This document shows positions 6,115 through 11,930 of a DNA stretch of 11,930 bases, in pieces (position 1 is the stretch's first letter; every line of letters starts with the position of its first letter). The DNA lies in assembly GCA_005791855.1 (NCBI GenBank), contig SXUH01000023.1:1-11930 (forward strand), given 5' to 3'. Position numbers and translations under genes: made by a program. The notes beneath the pieces were generated by a model that saw nothing but the letters and a program-made list of their open reading frames with translations, was not told the DNA's origin and did no database searches. Source of the stretch: Bdellovibrionales bacterium (GTDB lineage Bacteria; Bdellovibrionota; Bacteriovoracia; Bacteriovoracales; Bacteriovoracaceae).

Positions 6115-6918
6115 TTAGGTTTTCGGTTTCCGGCCAATCCGGAGAGCTTCGGAAGGCAGCTGTCCCGTCTGGGCCCGGAAGGCGGCGATGAACTGGCTGA
6201 GGGAGCTGTACCCGACGGCCAGGGCGACGTCGGTGACCGAGCTCCCCGGCGCGCGGAGGAGGTCCTGGGCGCGCTCGATCCGCGCGGTGATCAGGAACTG
6301 CTTCGGAGTCAAGCCGGTTTCCTTGAGCATCAGTCGGTTGAGGTTCCGACTGCTGAGGCCCGCTTCCCGGGCGACGGCCTCGACGGAAATCCTCTGGGAG
6401 AGGTTTCGCTGGAGGAAGCCGGTGACCCGGCGGATTCTCTGATCGAGGGACTTGCCGGCGAGGTGGTCCGTGAGGCCCCGGGCCCCCTGGGCACTGCTGG
6501 AGAGGCATTCGGCCAGGGTCTCGACCAGGACGGAGACCAGAGACTTGGAGTTGGTGGTCTTCGGATGGACCAGGAGGTAGAAGAGGATCTCCTTGATGAG
6601 CTGACTCAGCGGTAGCAGGACAGGATCCCCCGGCATCCGCATCCCCGACCGGATCTTCGGATCGATCATCGCAATGACCCTTTCTCCCGCAGGCCCGGAG
6701 GACTTGAAAGAGTGGGCCAGGTGCGGGGGGAGGTAGAGCATGTGGCCCGGGCCCAGGCTGAAGTTCTCCGTCGGTGTGGTGATGGTGATCTCCCCCTGGA
6801 GAGGAAGGAAGAGGATGTGCGCCGGGTGCGTCGCTCGCTCCCTCCGTTTCCCGGGAAGGTTATGGTGGACGAGGTAGAGGTGCTCGAAGGTGACGGAGAT
6901 GTCCTGGTTGCGTTTCAT
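6115..6918 (-). CDS. AraC-family transcriptional regulator with N-terminal cupin domain
   Basis: 267 residues. Residues about 10-90 form a cupin-like sensor (HILFLPLQGEITI at 34-46; GHMLYLPPHLAHSF at 58-71 is the typical AraC cupin block). Residues about 155-262 contain the two helix-turn-helix motifs: the first at 177-200 (ISVEAVAREAGLSSRNLNRL), the second at 227-250, ending in the family signature GYSSLSQFIAAFRAQTG (236-252). It should bind DNA in response to an unidentified small molecule. The start codon is only 20 bases after the stop of the small exported protein (6939-7466), and no clear Shine-Dalgarno is visible, which suggests co-transcription and possibly coupled translation. The ligand cannot be read from the sequence. 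Confidence 0.93.
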   Translation of the reverse strand: MKRNQDISVTFEHLYLVHHNLPGKRRERATHPAHILFLPLQGEITITTPTENFSLGPGHMLYLPPHLAHSFKSSGPAGERVIAMIDPKIRSGMRMPGDPVLLPLSQLIKEILFYLLVHPKTTNSKSLVSVLVETLAECLSSSAQGARGLTDHLAGKSLDQRIRRVTGFLQRNLSQRISVEAVAREAGLSSRNLNRLMLKETGLTPKQFLITARIERAQDLLRAPGSSVTDVALAVGYSSLSQFIAAFRAQTGQLPSEALRIGRKPKT

Positions 6919-6938
6919 CTACGCCGGAGCTGCTGAGG

Positions 6939-7466
6939 TCATCTGACTTTCTTGTAGGAGTAGCAGTACGAGACGTGCTCTTCTTTCCCGGAGAACGGAT
7001 CGATCTTGTTCTTCCGGTAGACGAGGCCCTCGCGGAACGCTGCCACCCGGAGCTCGAAGGTCACCGAACCGTTGACGAGGAAGGGAACGTAGAGGATGTG
7101 TCCTTTCTTCACCGCGGGGGGAGTGTGGGAGAGGTTGAAGGCCCGGAATCTCAAGACCTCTTCGATCTTCGGCGCAGTCAGGGTGTCGAAGTAGTCGAAG
7201 GGATGGTCCGGGTCGTCGGGGAAGAACTTGGTGTTCGCGTAGGAGTAGATCCGTGGCTTCTTGGCTTCGTCGAGCTCGAAGGCAAGGAGGCTATTGGTTT
7301 CATCGCTCTGTGGAGTGAGGTAGCACCTCCCGGACCACCAGCCGAGGACCGAGGCCGGGACCGCGAGGGGCGCACCGGTCGTCCAGAGTTTCTGGAGGTT
7401 GGACCAGCTGGCTTCAACGGAGAAAAGAGGAATGGAAATGAAGAGAAGGGCGAGGAGAAATTTCAT
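6939..7466 (-). CDS. Small exported two-cysteine protein
   Basis: 175 residues from the ATG at 7466, where a signal peptide begins (MKFLLALLFISIPLFSVEA|S). The frame is open a further 12 codons to a TTG at 7502, but that would put a polar stretch before the signal peptide, so the ATG is preferred; its ribosome-binding site is poor either way. The mature protein has two cysteines, C48 in GWWSGRCYL and C168 in SYCYSYKKVR, again close to the C-terminus. The WWSGRCY motif begins a likely beta-rich domain of about 130 residues. Family not recognised. The AraC regulator gene starts 20 bases downstream in the same direction, so the two probably form an operon, with this protein possibly part of the response. 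Confidence 0.8.
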   Translation of the reverse strand: MKFLLALLFISIPLFSVEASWSNLQKLWTTGAPLAVPASVLGWWSGRCYLTPQSDETNSLLAFELDEAKKPRIYSYANTKFFPDDPDHPFDYFDTLTAPKIEEVLRFRAFNLSHTPPAVKKGHILYVPFLVNGSVTFELRVAAFREGLVYRKNKIDPFSGKEEHVSYCYSYKKVR

Positions 7467-7571
7467 AACCAATTCATACAGATTCGATCGGAGTTTCGTC
7501 AAGGGCCCGCGGGGAGATTCAAGAATCTTTTGCTCCCGGTCGTCGAGAATGGCTAGGCTCTTGTTTTAGAG

Positions 7572-7859
7572 TTACGCCACCTCCGGACCCGCGAAGTACC
7601 GGACGATGTTCTTCAATGGAGCGGAGATCTCCTCCCGGGAGTTCTCGACGAAGAGCCGCAGAAGATCGTCGGTGGTGACGATGCCCTTGAGGTGGCCCGC
7701 GAGGTCCTTAACCAGGAACGCGGAGACCTTCTGGGTAAGCATCTCCTCCGCGACTCGGTTCAAGGGAGTAGATTCGGCGACGACGTAGGCTTCGGCCACT
7801 GACCGCTCGGCGCGGATAGAGACGACTTCTTTTGTCATGATTTCATGAGTTGTTTTCAT
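7572..7859 (-). CDS. CBS-domain protein, shortened by apparent internal loss
   Basis: 95 residues from an ATG at 7859, with AAGGA about six bases upstream; a TTG at 7883 would add eight residues but lacks support. CBS domains normally occur in pairs (about 130-150 residues in stand-alone proteins) and bind adenine nucleotides. Here residues 5-20 (EIMTKEVVSIRAERSV) match the opening of a first CBS motif, but the next residues (VVAESTPLNRVAEEML, 26-41) already match the opening of a second motif, which then continues normally through KVSAFLVKD, GHLKGIVTTDDLL (55-67) to the end. The rest of CBS1 is absent from the DNA, and the frame is intact. One complete CBS motif remains; it could function by dimerising or be a decaying gene. 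It is divergent from the OmpA gene. Confidence 0.85.
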   Translation of the reverse strand: MKTTHEIMTKEVVSIRAERSVAEAYVVAESTPLNRVAEEMLTQKVSAFLVKDLAGHLKGIVTTDDLLRLFVENSREEISAPLKNIVRYFAGPEVA

Positions 7860-8051
7860 GTGTGTTCCTTCCCTTGTCCTCAAGCCTACCCGAATCTCCT
7901 AGAAGGACTATGATCTTAGCCGAGAAAAAGCCTGATCCTCGTCATGCCGGAGGAAGGCCGTCGCAACTGGTCTTAAACTTCAAGCAATCTTTAGGCTCGG
8001 AACCTTAACGGATCTAACTTTTGATTCAACAATTAAGAAAAAGGAGAAACC
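7860..8051. other. Divergent intergenic region between CBS and OmpA genes
   Basis: These 192 bases separate two divergent start codons and must carry both promoters. The last 70 bases before the OmpA gene are A/T-rich, with a possible TCTAAC -10 near 8012-8017, but no element is close to consensus. I see no RNA gene, repeat or open frame here. Confidence 0.5.
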
Positions 8052-9176
8052 ATGAAACACCTACTCTTCGCCTCCCTGCTCGTTCTTTCCACCGCATCCT
8101 TCGGGAAGACGTATGACCTCTCCAAGCGCTGGGGCCTCGGCGGCGGGGTCGGGAAGGCGTACCCGATCCTCGATAACGACTTCGACGACGGGACGGACGA
8201 GGAGAGTGCGTGGAACCTCCACTACCGCTACCAGATGTCCGACGCGAAGGCCTGGGTTCTCTCCTTCAACCGGCTCGAGTTCGCGGACACGACCTTCGGA
8301 GCGAAGGTCTACGACCTCATGTACCTGGTGCGGACCAGTCCGGTGGACCGGCTGACGCCGATCCTCGGGATCGGCGCGGGCGCGGCGGACTTCGTGAACA
8401 CCACCGAGAGTAACAAGCGCACCAAGTTCGCCGGACGGGCCCGGGCGGGACTCGAGTACGCGATCACGGAGGACCTCTTCGCGTCGGCGACCGTGGATTA
8501 CCAGTACCTAAACGACCTCTTCGAACGCGAGGACTCGCGGGACATCGGCGAGATCCACGCGCTCACGCCCCAGGTGAACCTCACGATGTTCTTCGGCCAC
8601 GACAAGGAGAAGTTTGAGAAACCCGCAAGGCCCGCGGCGACCACGGCCGCGGCCACGCCGACCCCCGTCGCGTCCAACACGACCATCGTGAACAGCACGG
8701 CCCCCGTGGCGGCGGCGGTGGACACGGGCACCGGGGACGATGACCAGGACGGGATCACCAACGCCAAGGACAAGTGTCCGGGGACGGAGGCCGGCAAGCA
8801 GGTGAACGCCTACGGCTGCGTTCCGGAGGAGAAGGCCCAGATCAAGGTCGAGGTATTCTTCGACTCCGGAAAGGCGACGCTGGATCCGAACTCGCACCGG
8901 TCGATGGAAGAGCTCGCGGCGTTCCTGAAGGAGCACCCGACGACCCGTGCGGAGATCCAGGGACACACCGACGACACCGGGTCGGACGTGTTGAACAAGA
9001 AGCTTTCTCAGCGGCGGGCGGACGCCGTCAAGACCTACCTGATCGAGAAGCTCGCCGTCCCGTCGGAGAAACTGACGGCCATCGGCTACGGAGAAGAGAA
9101 GCCGATCGACGACAACACGACCCCGGCCGGCCGGGAGAAGAACCGCAGAGTGGTGGCGGAGATCACCGAGCGGTAG
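8052..9176 (+). CDS. OmpA-family outer-membrane protein (barrel, TSP3-like linker, OmpA C-domain)
   Basis: 374 residues; anchors the outer membrane to peptidoglycan. Signal peptide 1-18 (ASFG|K). Residues about 25-182 alternate in the pattern of an eight-stranded barrel ending in VNLTMFF (175-181), the usual aromatic-terminated last strand. Residues 190-225 are an Ala/Thr/Pro linker. DDDQDGITNAKDKCPGT (229-245) with C242 and C256 is a thrombospondin type-3-like calcium-binding segment, as in OprF-type porins. Residues 265-374 form the OmpA domain: VFFDSGKATLDP, IQGHTDDTGS and LSQRRADAVKTYL, with D307 and R322 matching the E. coli diaminopimelate-binding pair D271/R286. AAGGAG (8041-8046) in an A/T-rich context suggests strong expression. 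The exonuclease gene follows nine bases after the stop. Confidence 0.95.
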   Translation: MKHLLFASLLVLSTASFGKTYDLSKRWGLGGGVGKAYPILDNDFDDGTDEESAWNLHYRYQMSDAKAWVLSFNRLEFADTTFGAKVYDLMYLVRTSPVDRLTPILGIGAGAADFVNTTESNKRTKFAGRARAGLEYAITEDLFASATVDYQYLNDLFEREDSRDIGEIHALTPQVNLTMFFGHDKEKFEKPARPAATTAAATPTPVASNTTIVNSTAPVAAAVDTGTGDDDQDGITNAKDKCPGTEAGKQVNAYGCVPEEKAQIKVEVFFDSGKATLDPNSHRSMEELAAFLKEHPTTRAEIQGHTDDTGSDVLNKKLSQRRADAVKTYLIEKLAVPSEKLTAIGYGEEKPIDDNTTPAGREKNRRVVAEITER

Positions 9177-9185
9177 GGGCCGGCC

Positions 9186-9956
9186 ATGAAAGTCGCGACC
9201 TTTAACTGTAACTCCGTTCGCAAGCGTCTGCCGATCATCCTCGACTGGCTCAGGAAGGAGAAGCCCGACCTCCTCGCCCTCCAGGAGACGAAGGTCCAGG
9301 ACGTCGACTTCCCGAAGAAGGATTTCCTGGCCGCGGGCTACGTCGTTAACTTCCGAGGGATGAAGAGCTACAACGGGGTTGCGACCCTCACCCGGGAGGA
9401 ACCCTCCGAGGTGATCCACGGGTTCAACCCGGGCGCGGACTCGGAGGACTTCCGCCTCCTCCAGACGGTGGTGAACGGAGTGCGGGTGATCAACACCTAC
9501 GTCCCCCAGGGCTCCGACGTCGAATCGGAGAAGTACCAGTACAAGCTCGAGTGGTTCGCGCGCCTGCGGAAGTACTTCGACAGGCACCTGAAGGGGGAGG
9601 AGCCGATCATCTGGCTCGGCGACCTGAACGTCGCCCCGGAGCCGATCGACGTGGCCAATCCCGAGAGGAACGTGAACGATCCGTGCTTCCACGTCGACGC
9701 GCGGAGGGAGTACAAGAAGACCGTCGAGGGCCGGTTCGTCGACGTCTTCCGGATGAAGTACCCGGAGAAGGTCCAGTACACCTTCTGGGACTTCTTCCGG
9801 AACGCCTACGAGCGGAACCGTGGCTGGCGGATCGACCACATCCTGGCCACGCCGGAGCTCGCGGAAAGATGCACGAAGGTCGTCGTCGACGTGAAGCCGC
9901 GGGAGCTGCCGAGTCCGTCGGACCACACCATCGTCTGGGCGAAGTTCAAGCTCTAG
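9186..9956 (+). CDS. xthA: Exodeoxyribonuclease III (AP endonuclease)
   Basis: 256 residues; cleaves DNA at abasic sites and removes 3' blocking groups and nucleotides in base-excision repair. All catalytic positions of the family are visible: N7 (ATFNCNSVR), E34 (LQETKVQD), Y105 (NTYVPQG), D146 and N148 (WLGDLNVAP), D217 (WRIDHIL) and H247 (PSDH). The length is close to the 268 residues of E. coli ExoIII. Its Shine-Dalgarno (TAGGGG, 9174-9179) includes the stop codon of the OmpA gene, and the gap is nine bases, so the two are very likely co-transcribed and perhaps translationally coupled. Its TAG stop (9954-9956) interlocks with that of the convergent gene. Confidence 0.96.
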   Translation: MKVATFNCNSVRKRLPIILDWLRKEKPDLLALQETKVQDVDFPKKDFLAAGYVVNFRGMKSYNGVATLTREEPSEVIHGFNPGADSEDFRLLQTVVNGVRVINTYVPQGSDVESEKYQYKLEWFARLRKYFDRHLKGEEPIIWLGDLNVAPEPIDVANPERNVNDPCFHVDARREYKKTVEGRFVDVFRMKYPEKVQYTFWDFFRNAYERNRGWRIDHILATPELAERCTKVVVDVKPRELPSPSDHTIVWAKFKL

Positions 9957-10360
9957 CGGAGCTCCGTCGGCCTGCAGATGAATTCTCCCCCGTGGCCGTA
10001 ACCGACGTAGGAGACCCCCGGGATCCCTCCTTCGATGTCGAGGGAGAAGCCCACGTCGAACGGGTCGCTGAACTGGTTGATCCCGATGGCCTGCGGGGTC
10101 TGGCCAAGCTGGCCCTTCCCCCGGAACTGCGGATGGGAGTTCGAGTGATACCGAAGGGCGAACCTTCCCACGAGCGCGCTCGCGAGCTTCGGATGGGTGA
10201 CCTTCAGGTCGACGGTGTAGAAGTTATCGCGCTGAGGGTAGGCGACGAGGACCGCCTTGCCTCCGGAGTGGCTGTGGCACTGGAAGACCTTCCTCGGCTG
10301 GGAGTGCGCGGGGTTCGACGAGAGGACGGATACGGCGAGCAGTAGCAAGCTAAGTTTCAT
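9953..10360 (-). CDS. Small exported two-cysteine protein
   Basis: 135 residues, no recognised family. Signal peptide 1-20 (NPAHS|QPR). The mature domain of about 115 residues has C28 (VFQCHSHS) and C129 (EFICRPTELR), the second six residues from the end, predicting a disulfide between first and last strands. It is rich in His, Gly and aromatic residues, with YHSNSHPQFRGKG (71-83) and GYGHGGEFI (120-128). AAGGAG lies five bases before the ATG at 10360. The stop codon (9953-9955) overlaps the exonuclease stop on the other strand within one CTAG. The neighbouring VOC gene is divergent, with 124 bases between. Confidence 0.82.
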   Translation of the reverse strand: MKLSLLLLAVSVLSSNPAHSQPRKVFQCHSHSGGKAVLVAYPQRDNFYTVDLKVTHPKLASALVGRFALRYHSNSHPQFRGKGQLGQTPQAIGINQFSDPFDVGFSLDIEGGIPGVSYVGYGHGGEFICRPTELR

Positions 10361-10432
10361 GGATTCTCCTTTTTTGCTTCGAACTTCTTTTACCGGCAGC
10401 GAGGAGATTGGAGAATTCCAGCTAGAGAATAG

Positions 10433-10461
10433 GTGACATAGGTTTCCCCCTATACGATACT
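10433..10461 (+). promoter_or_regulatory. Candidate sigma-70 promoter for the VOC gene
   Basis: GTGACA (10433-10438, five of six -35 bases) and GATACT (10456-10461, four of six -10 bases) are separated by exactly 17 bases. Transcription would begin near 10468, just before the AAGGAG ribosome-binding site (10472-10477) and the ATG at 10485, giving a short leader. Confidence 0.5.
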
Positions 10462-10484
10462 GTTAGCACTCAAGGAGACACCCC

Positions 10485-10964
10485 ATGCCTAAAATCTACG
10501 CCTGCGTCTGGTCCAACGACAAGGCCACCGAGATGGCGAAGTTCTACAAGTCGATCTTCAAGGGAACGAAGATCGGGAAGACGGCCTACTGGGGAAGCAA
10601 CCCCATGGGAGTGAAGGAAGGGTCGGTGCTCACGCTGCACCTGACCCTCCTGGGACAGAAGATCATGCTCCTTAACGGTTTCAGCGAAGTCCCGTTCACT
10701 GATTCCATTTCTTTCGTCGTCCCCTGCAAGACTCAGAGGGAGATCGATTCCTACTGGAAGAAGCTCACCAGCGGCGGGGGCAGGCCCGTGCAGTGTGGCT
10801 GGCTCGTCGACAAGTACGGTGTCCGCTGGCAGATCGCACCGGCGGACTTCGACAAGTGGAACACCAGCAAGAATAATAAGAAGAAGGAGGCCGTCATGCA
10901 CGCGATGTGGAAGATGGTGAAGCTCGACCTCCGGGCTCTGAAGAAAGCCTTCGACGAAGCCTAG
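10485..10964 (+). CDS. VOC-superfamily protein, PhnB/YjdN-like
   Basis: 159 residues. Vicinal oxygen chelate proteins are built of paired beta-alpha-beta-beta-beta modules; the PhnB/3-demethylubiquinone-methyltransferase-like branch is mostly of unknown reaction. The opening PKIYACVWSNDKATEMAKFY, the central FTDSISFVVPCKTQREIDSYW (71-91) and CGWLVDKYGVRWQIAP (104-119) match this branch well. The C-terminal helix (about 134-159, MHAMWKMVKLDLRALKKAF) is also typical. A cytoplasmic metal-binding or small-molecule-binding enzyme is expected; the substrate cannot be inferred. AAGGAG sits seven bases before the ATG, with a candidate promoter just upstream. Its TAG stop overlaps that of the convergent histidine kinase gene. 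Confidence 0.9.
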   Translation: MPKIYACVWSNDKATEMAKFYKSIFKGTKIGKTAYWGSNPMGVKEGSVLTLHLTLLGQKIMLLNGFSEVPFTDSISFVVPCKTQREIDSYWKKLTSGGGRPVQCGWLVDKYGVRWQIAPADFDKWNTSKNNKKKEAVMHAMWKMVKLDLRALKKAFDEA

Positions 10965-11930
10965 CCGGGGAGGCCAGTGGACCGGTTCCGGGGAAGGGTG
11001 ACCTTGAAGACCGAACCCATCTCCGGCTGGCTGAAGACGGTGATCTCGCCGCCGTGGCTCTCGACGATCTTCTTGCTGATGTAGAGGCCCAGGCCAATGC
11101 CGCTGATGTTGTCCGCGGAGATGGCCCGCTCGAAGCGCTCGAAGATCCGGCCCTGGTGCTCGAGGGCGATCCCCATGCCCTCGTCTTCGACGGTGAAGAA
11201 GGCGCTCCCATCGTAGTTCCCGACCCGCACCGTGACGGGTTTGCCGTTTCCGTACTTGAGGGCGTTCATGATGAGATTTGAAACGACCTGCTCGAGCCGG
11301 AGGCGATCTCCGGAGAGCGGGACCGGCGCCTTGGCTTCGAAGCTCAGGCTGCTGCCGACGGCCTCCGCCTGCTCTCTGAACCGGCCGACCACTTCGCCGA
11401 CGAGGACCCCGAGGTCGAGGTCCTGCGAGTCGATCGGGAACTGGCCCAAGGAGATCCGGGACACGTCGAGGATGTCGTTGATCAGATCCGCCAGTCGGTC
11501 AAGCTGCCGGAGGGCGCCGCTCATGAACTTGATCGACCGCTCGGTGAAGCGGTCGAAATCCTTCCTCTCGTAGAGCCGGACGGCCGTCTGGACCTGGAGC
11601 CGCAGGGAGGTGACCGGCGTGCGGAGCTCGTGGCTTACGACGCTCATGAACTCGTCCCTGGCCTGGACGGCCTTCTCCAGCTGCTCGGTCCGTTCCTGCA
11701 CCCGCAGGTCCAGATCCTCGTTCGACCGGCGGAGCTTCTCCTCGAGCCGCCGGCGCTCGGTCATGTCCCGGGTGACCTTCGAGAACCCGAGGAGTTTTCC
11801 TTCCTCGTTCCGGACGGCGGTGATGATCACGTTCGCCCAGAAGCGCGTCCCGTCCTTCCGGACCCGCCAGCCCTCGTCTTCGAACCGGCCCGTGAGAGTG
11901 GCTTCTTCGAGCTCCCAGGCGGGCTTGTTC
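10961..11930 (-). CDS. PAS-domain sensor histidine kinase, C-terminal part (runs off right edge)
   Basis: 322 residues are visible; the true start lies beyond the window, because the frame is open to the edge and a GTG near 11830 falls inside a domain. Residues 1-60 are the end of a PAS domain (EDEGWRVRKDGTRFWAN, then the PAC-type GFSKVTRDMTERRRLEE). A coiled coil follows at about 60-95. The HisKA dimerisation and phospho-acceptor domain carries VSHELRTP with H100. The ATPase domain has the N-box NLIMNALKY (218-226, with N222), DEGMG (249-253), IFERFERA and GIGLGLYISKKIVE (277-290). No transmembrane helix or receiver domain is seen in the visible part, and no response regulator gene is adjacent on this side. 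A cytoplasmic redox or ligand-sensing kinase is plausible; the signal is unknown. Confidence 0.95.
   Translation of the reverse strand, partial: NKPAWELEEATLTGRFEDEGWRVRKDGTRFWANVIITAVRNEEGKLLGFSKVTRDMTERRRLEEKLRRSNEDLDLRVQERTEQLEKAVQARDEFMSVVSHELRTPVTSLRLQVQTAVRLYERKDFDRFTERSIKFMSGALRQLDRLADLINDILDVSRISLGQFPIDSQDLDLGVLVGEVVGRFREQAEAVGSSLSFEAKAPVPLSGDRLRLEQVVSNLIMNALKYGNGKPVTVRVGNYDGSAFFTVEDEGMGIALEHQGRIFERFERAISADNISGIGLGLYISKKIVESHGGEITVFSQPEMGSVFKVTLPRNRSTGLPG

Noticed and set aside
7467..7502. TTG start extending the WWSGRCY exported protein by 12 residues
   Set aside because: It would place a polar stretch ahead of a standard signal peptide; the ATG at 7466 gives a normal one.
7512..7537. 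Overlapping inverted repeats (AGATT/AATCT and GGGAG/CTCCC) between the CBS and exported-protein genes
   Set aside because: The stems compete, are only five base pairs, and lack a T-run on the transcribed strand; not convincing as a terminator or operator.
7860..7883. TTG start extending the CBS protein by 8 residues
   Set aside because: The ATG at 7859 has a well-spaced AAGGA, and that Shine-Dalgarno falls inside the proposed extension.
8508..9926. A 472-codon minus-strand open frame opposite the OmpA and exonuclease III genes
   Set aside because: It is antisense to two well-supported genes, is dominated by Val, Leu, Arg and Asp as expected from the complement of GC-rich codons, and shows no family motif. 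It is a codon-bias shadow.
11828..11830. GTG as start of the histidine kinase
   Set aside because: The frame is open upstream to the window edge and the upstream residues complete a PAS domain, so the GTG is an internal valine codon.
1..11930. Defence system, prophage, mobile element, CRISPR array or biosynthetic cluster
   Set aside because: No transposase, integrase, nuclease-helicase pair, spacer-repeat pattern, attachment-site repeat or biosynthetic enzyme set is visible; the genes look like ordinary chromosomal envelope and regulatory genes.

Overview
The window is a gene-dense, GC-rich bacterial chromosomal segment with fourteen protein-coding genes. Two of them run off the edges: a minus-strand gene at the left and a histidine kinase at the right. 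I see no RNA gene, insertion sequence, integrase, CRISPR array, toxin-antitoxin pair or phage gene. No gap between genes exceeds about 200 bases. The gene style suggests a Gram-negative predator-like lineage such as Bdellovibrionota. The clues are many small Sec-exported proteins starting MKxLL, a lipocalin with an IPQSFQKKC segment, an XRE regulator with a STYREWENGR helix, and an OmpA-type porin with a thrombospondin-3-like linker. This placement is inference from sequence style only; the GC content is higher than in the well-known Bdellovibrio species.

Layout. Bases 1-2182 (minus) hold a partial exported protein and a large exported protein that fuses a cysteine-less thioredoxin-like fold to a putative beta-propeller. 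Bases 2351-5200 (plus) hold a periplasmic Cu/Zn superoxide dismutase (sodC), an exported protein of unknown function, a bacterial lipocalin, a two-helix membrane peptide and a short NagB/6-phosphogluconolactonase-family protein. Bases 5213-7859 (minus) hold a small exported protein, an XRE regulator, an AraC regulator, another small exported protein and a shortened CBS-domain protein. Bases 8052-9956 (plus) hold an OmpA-family porin followed closely by exonuclease III. Bases 9953-10360 (minus) hold a third small exported two-cysteine protein. Bases 10485-10964 (plus) hold a VOC-family protein, and 10961-11930 (minus) the PAS-HisKA-HATPase end of a sensor kinase.

How the genes fit together. 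Eight of the fourteen products carry a signal peptide and one more is a membrane peptide, so the region is mainly envelope-directed. SodC (superoxide removal), the lipocalin (hydrophobic ligand or membrane-lipid handling), the OmpA protein (anchoring outer membrane to peptidoglycan) and exonuclease III (repair of oxidised or abasic DNA) are compatible with envelope and oxidative-stress maintenance. Apart from close pairs, nothing shows they form one pathway.

The most notable structural feature is how convergent genes meet. Two separate pairs share a single CTAG whose two strands supply both TAG stop codons, and a third pair is separated by only 12 bases. Other points worth a look are a CBS protein that appears to have lost its middle, a tandemly duplicated ribosome-binding region, a 17-bp near-palindrome, clustered GTTGGTTA elements before the lipocalin gene, and a NagB-like enzyme with an altered catalytic residue. 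I did not find a convincing new multi-gene system.
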